DNA from: Phycisphaerae bacterium
GTDB taxonomy: Bacteria; Planctomycetota; Phycisphaerae; UBA1845; Fen-1342
Direction of reading: 5' to 3'
Length of the DNA: 64,000 nucleotides
NCBI GenBank assembly: GCA_030428945.1
Contig: JAUIEC010000007.1
Location: forward strand, 62,001-126,000
The notes under the pieces are model-generated. The model saw nothing but the letters and a program-made list of their open reading frames with translations, searched no databases and had not been told where the DNA came from. Within the stretch, counting starts at the first letter, position 1. The number at the start of each line of letters is the position of its first letter. Of the stretch, positions 63,274-64,000 are shown piece after piece. The translations under genes were made by a program, and so were the position numbers.

Positions 63274-63885
63274 TCAGCACGACGCCAGCACCTGCAGCCA
63301 GGTGATCGCCCGCTCGTCGAACGACGGTCGCGGCACCGCCAGTTCGATCTCGAACCCGGCCGCCCGGACCCGCGCGACCAGGTCATCGATCCGCCAGAGC
63401 ACGCACAGGCGCCGGTTGTCGTCGACCTCGCCGTCGCCTTCCTTGACCAGGATCGCCAGCCGTCCGCCGGGGCGCAGCACGCGACGACAGGCGGCCAGCG
63501 CCGCCGGAAGGTCGCCGCGCGGCACGTGCAGCAGGCTGGCGCAGGCCCAGACGGCATCGAAACAGGCGTCGGCAAACGGCAGGTCCGGCACCCGGGCTTG
63601 CACGTAGGTCGGGGCCGTCGGCGCTCCGGTCGGGCTGGCGGCCCTGGCGAGCGCCAGCATCTCGGCGCAGGGATCCGCGCCGATCACCCGGTGTCCGAGC
63701 CCCGCCAGGTACCGCGCATCACGTCCGCTGCCACAGCCCAGGTCCAGCACGCGGCTCCCGGGTCGCAGTGCGGCCAGAAGCGGCGCAAGCATCGGGGTCA
63801 GATCGATCCCGTCCGCGCGGCGGGCATAGTCCGCGGCATGGCGGCGGTAGTAGGCGTCGGTGTCATCGGGTGTCGGCAGCGGCAC
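63274..63885 (-). CDS. Class I SAM-dependent methyltransferase
   Basis: Small-molecule type methyltransferase, 203 residues. GTG start at 63885 with GGGAGG 5 bases upstream. Rossmann motifs: I SRVLDLGCGSGRDARYLA (about 44-61), II VIGADPCAEMLALAR, IV FDAVWACASLLHVPRGDL, V LRRCRRVLRPGG-like segment AACRRVLRPGGRLAILVKEG. N-terminal helix DDTDAYYRRHAADYARR is common in the UbiE/Methyltransf_11 group. Substrate cannot be predicted. It lies 105 bases upstream of the RMD1 gene on the same strand; the last 115 bases of the window after its start hold nothing recognisable. Confidence 0.9.
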   Translation of the reverse strand: MPLPTPDDTDAYYRRHAADYARRADGIDLTPMLAPLLAALRPGSRVLDLGCGSGRDARYLAGLGHRVIGADPCAEMLALARAASPTGAPTAPTYVQARVPDLPFADACFDAVWACASLLHVPRGDLPAALAACRRVLRPGGRLAILVKEGDGEVDDNRRLCVLWRIDDLVARVRAAGFEIELAVPRPSFDERAITWLQVLASC

Positions 63886-64000
63886 GACGGCCTCCCGCCA
63901 GGCGTCTCAGCGGTCCCGACCCGCGGGCCCGAGTTGCGGTCGCGGGGCCGGGCGGGTCAAATGGTCGCCGGTCGCCGAGGGATCCGCGCCGCGGTCCGGC

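Overview
The window is about 70% GC and densely packed with genes on both strands. It looks like a chromosomal segment from a Planctomycetota bacterium, probably Phycisphaerae-like. The reasons are six large secreted proteins ending in calcium-binding dockerin-like tags of the form CPGDxDGDGxVDLxDLAxxLxxFG, small-membrane-protein zinc ribbons of the CxxCGYxLxG...CxECG type, a sulfatase, many overlapping operons, and a KDO-8-phosphate synthase that implies a lipopolysaccharide outer membrane. This assignment comes from composition and protein families, not from a marker gene. I found no tRNA, rRNA, CRISPR array, transposase, integrase or replication origin. Everything looks like stable chromosome rather than a recent island.

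Layout. 1-10.5 kb: housekeeping and miscellaneous genes (edge-truncated Tat-exported PhoX/DUF839 protein, RarD-type transporter, orphan DNA methyltransferase, YceH, a membrane-tethered EEP hydrolase, DNA polymerase I, macrodomain hydrolase, RsmE, KdsA). 10.5-12.7 kb: a zinc-ribbon membrane protein and a DUF3299 lipoprotein. 12.8-25.9 kb: one arginine/carbamoyl-phosphate operon, argR-argG-(unknown P-loop gene)-argC-argF'-argB-argE-like-argH-carB-carA, behind an ARG box that overlaps the promoter. The carbamoyltransferase is of the N-acyl-ornithine type and carries Ser where acetyl enzymes have Glu, which points to N-succinylated intermediates. 26.4-37.1 kb: a fatty-acid-modification operon on the minus strand (desaturase, FAD oxidoreductase, DUF1365, CFA-synthase-like, DUF2878, DUF1295, second CFA-like), followed by a two-domain fasciclin protein. 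It is divergent from an ECF sigma factor, a soluble RskA-like anti-sigma factor and a cobalamin-binding protein with all the light-sensing residues of CarH but no DNA-binding domain. The same gene families surround sigK-rskA in Mycobacterium tuberculosis, where SigK drives fasciclin proteins. The B12 module and the loss of the RskA membrane segment suggest a light-responsive, cytoplasmic version of that circuit.

37.2-55 kb: a beta-propeller protein, a sodium:solute symporter, a zinc-ribbon membrane protein, then six secreted dockerin-tagged proteins (two FG-GAP proteins, a metallophosphoesterase, a sulfatase, a repeat protein of unknown role, and a PQQ-dependent sugar-dehydrogenase-like multidomain protein) plus a small TPR-like exported protein. 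55-57.2 kb: an OmpR-type response regulator and histidine kinase. 57.6-61.8 kb: a four-gene cassette of C39-like peptidase, RimK-like ATP-grasp ligase, GCS2-like ligase and N-formylglutamate-amidohydrolase-like enzyme, all translationally coupled, which looks like a peptide- or amino-acid-conjugate pathway of unknown product. 62-64 kb: an RMD1/DUF155 membrane protein and a small methyltransferase.

Every gap of 60 bases or more between convergent genes is filled with imperfect tandem 7- or 8-base repeats (GTAAGCAA, GTGAAGGA, GTTCCCT or GCGACCC types), often reaching into the stop codons of the flanking genes. No other kind of gap in the window holds them.
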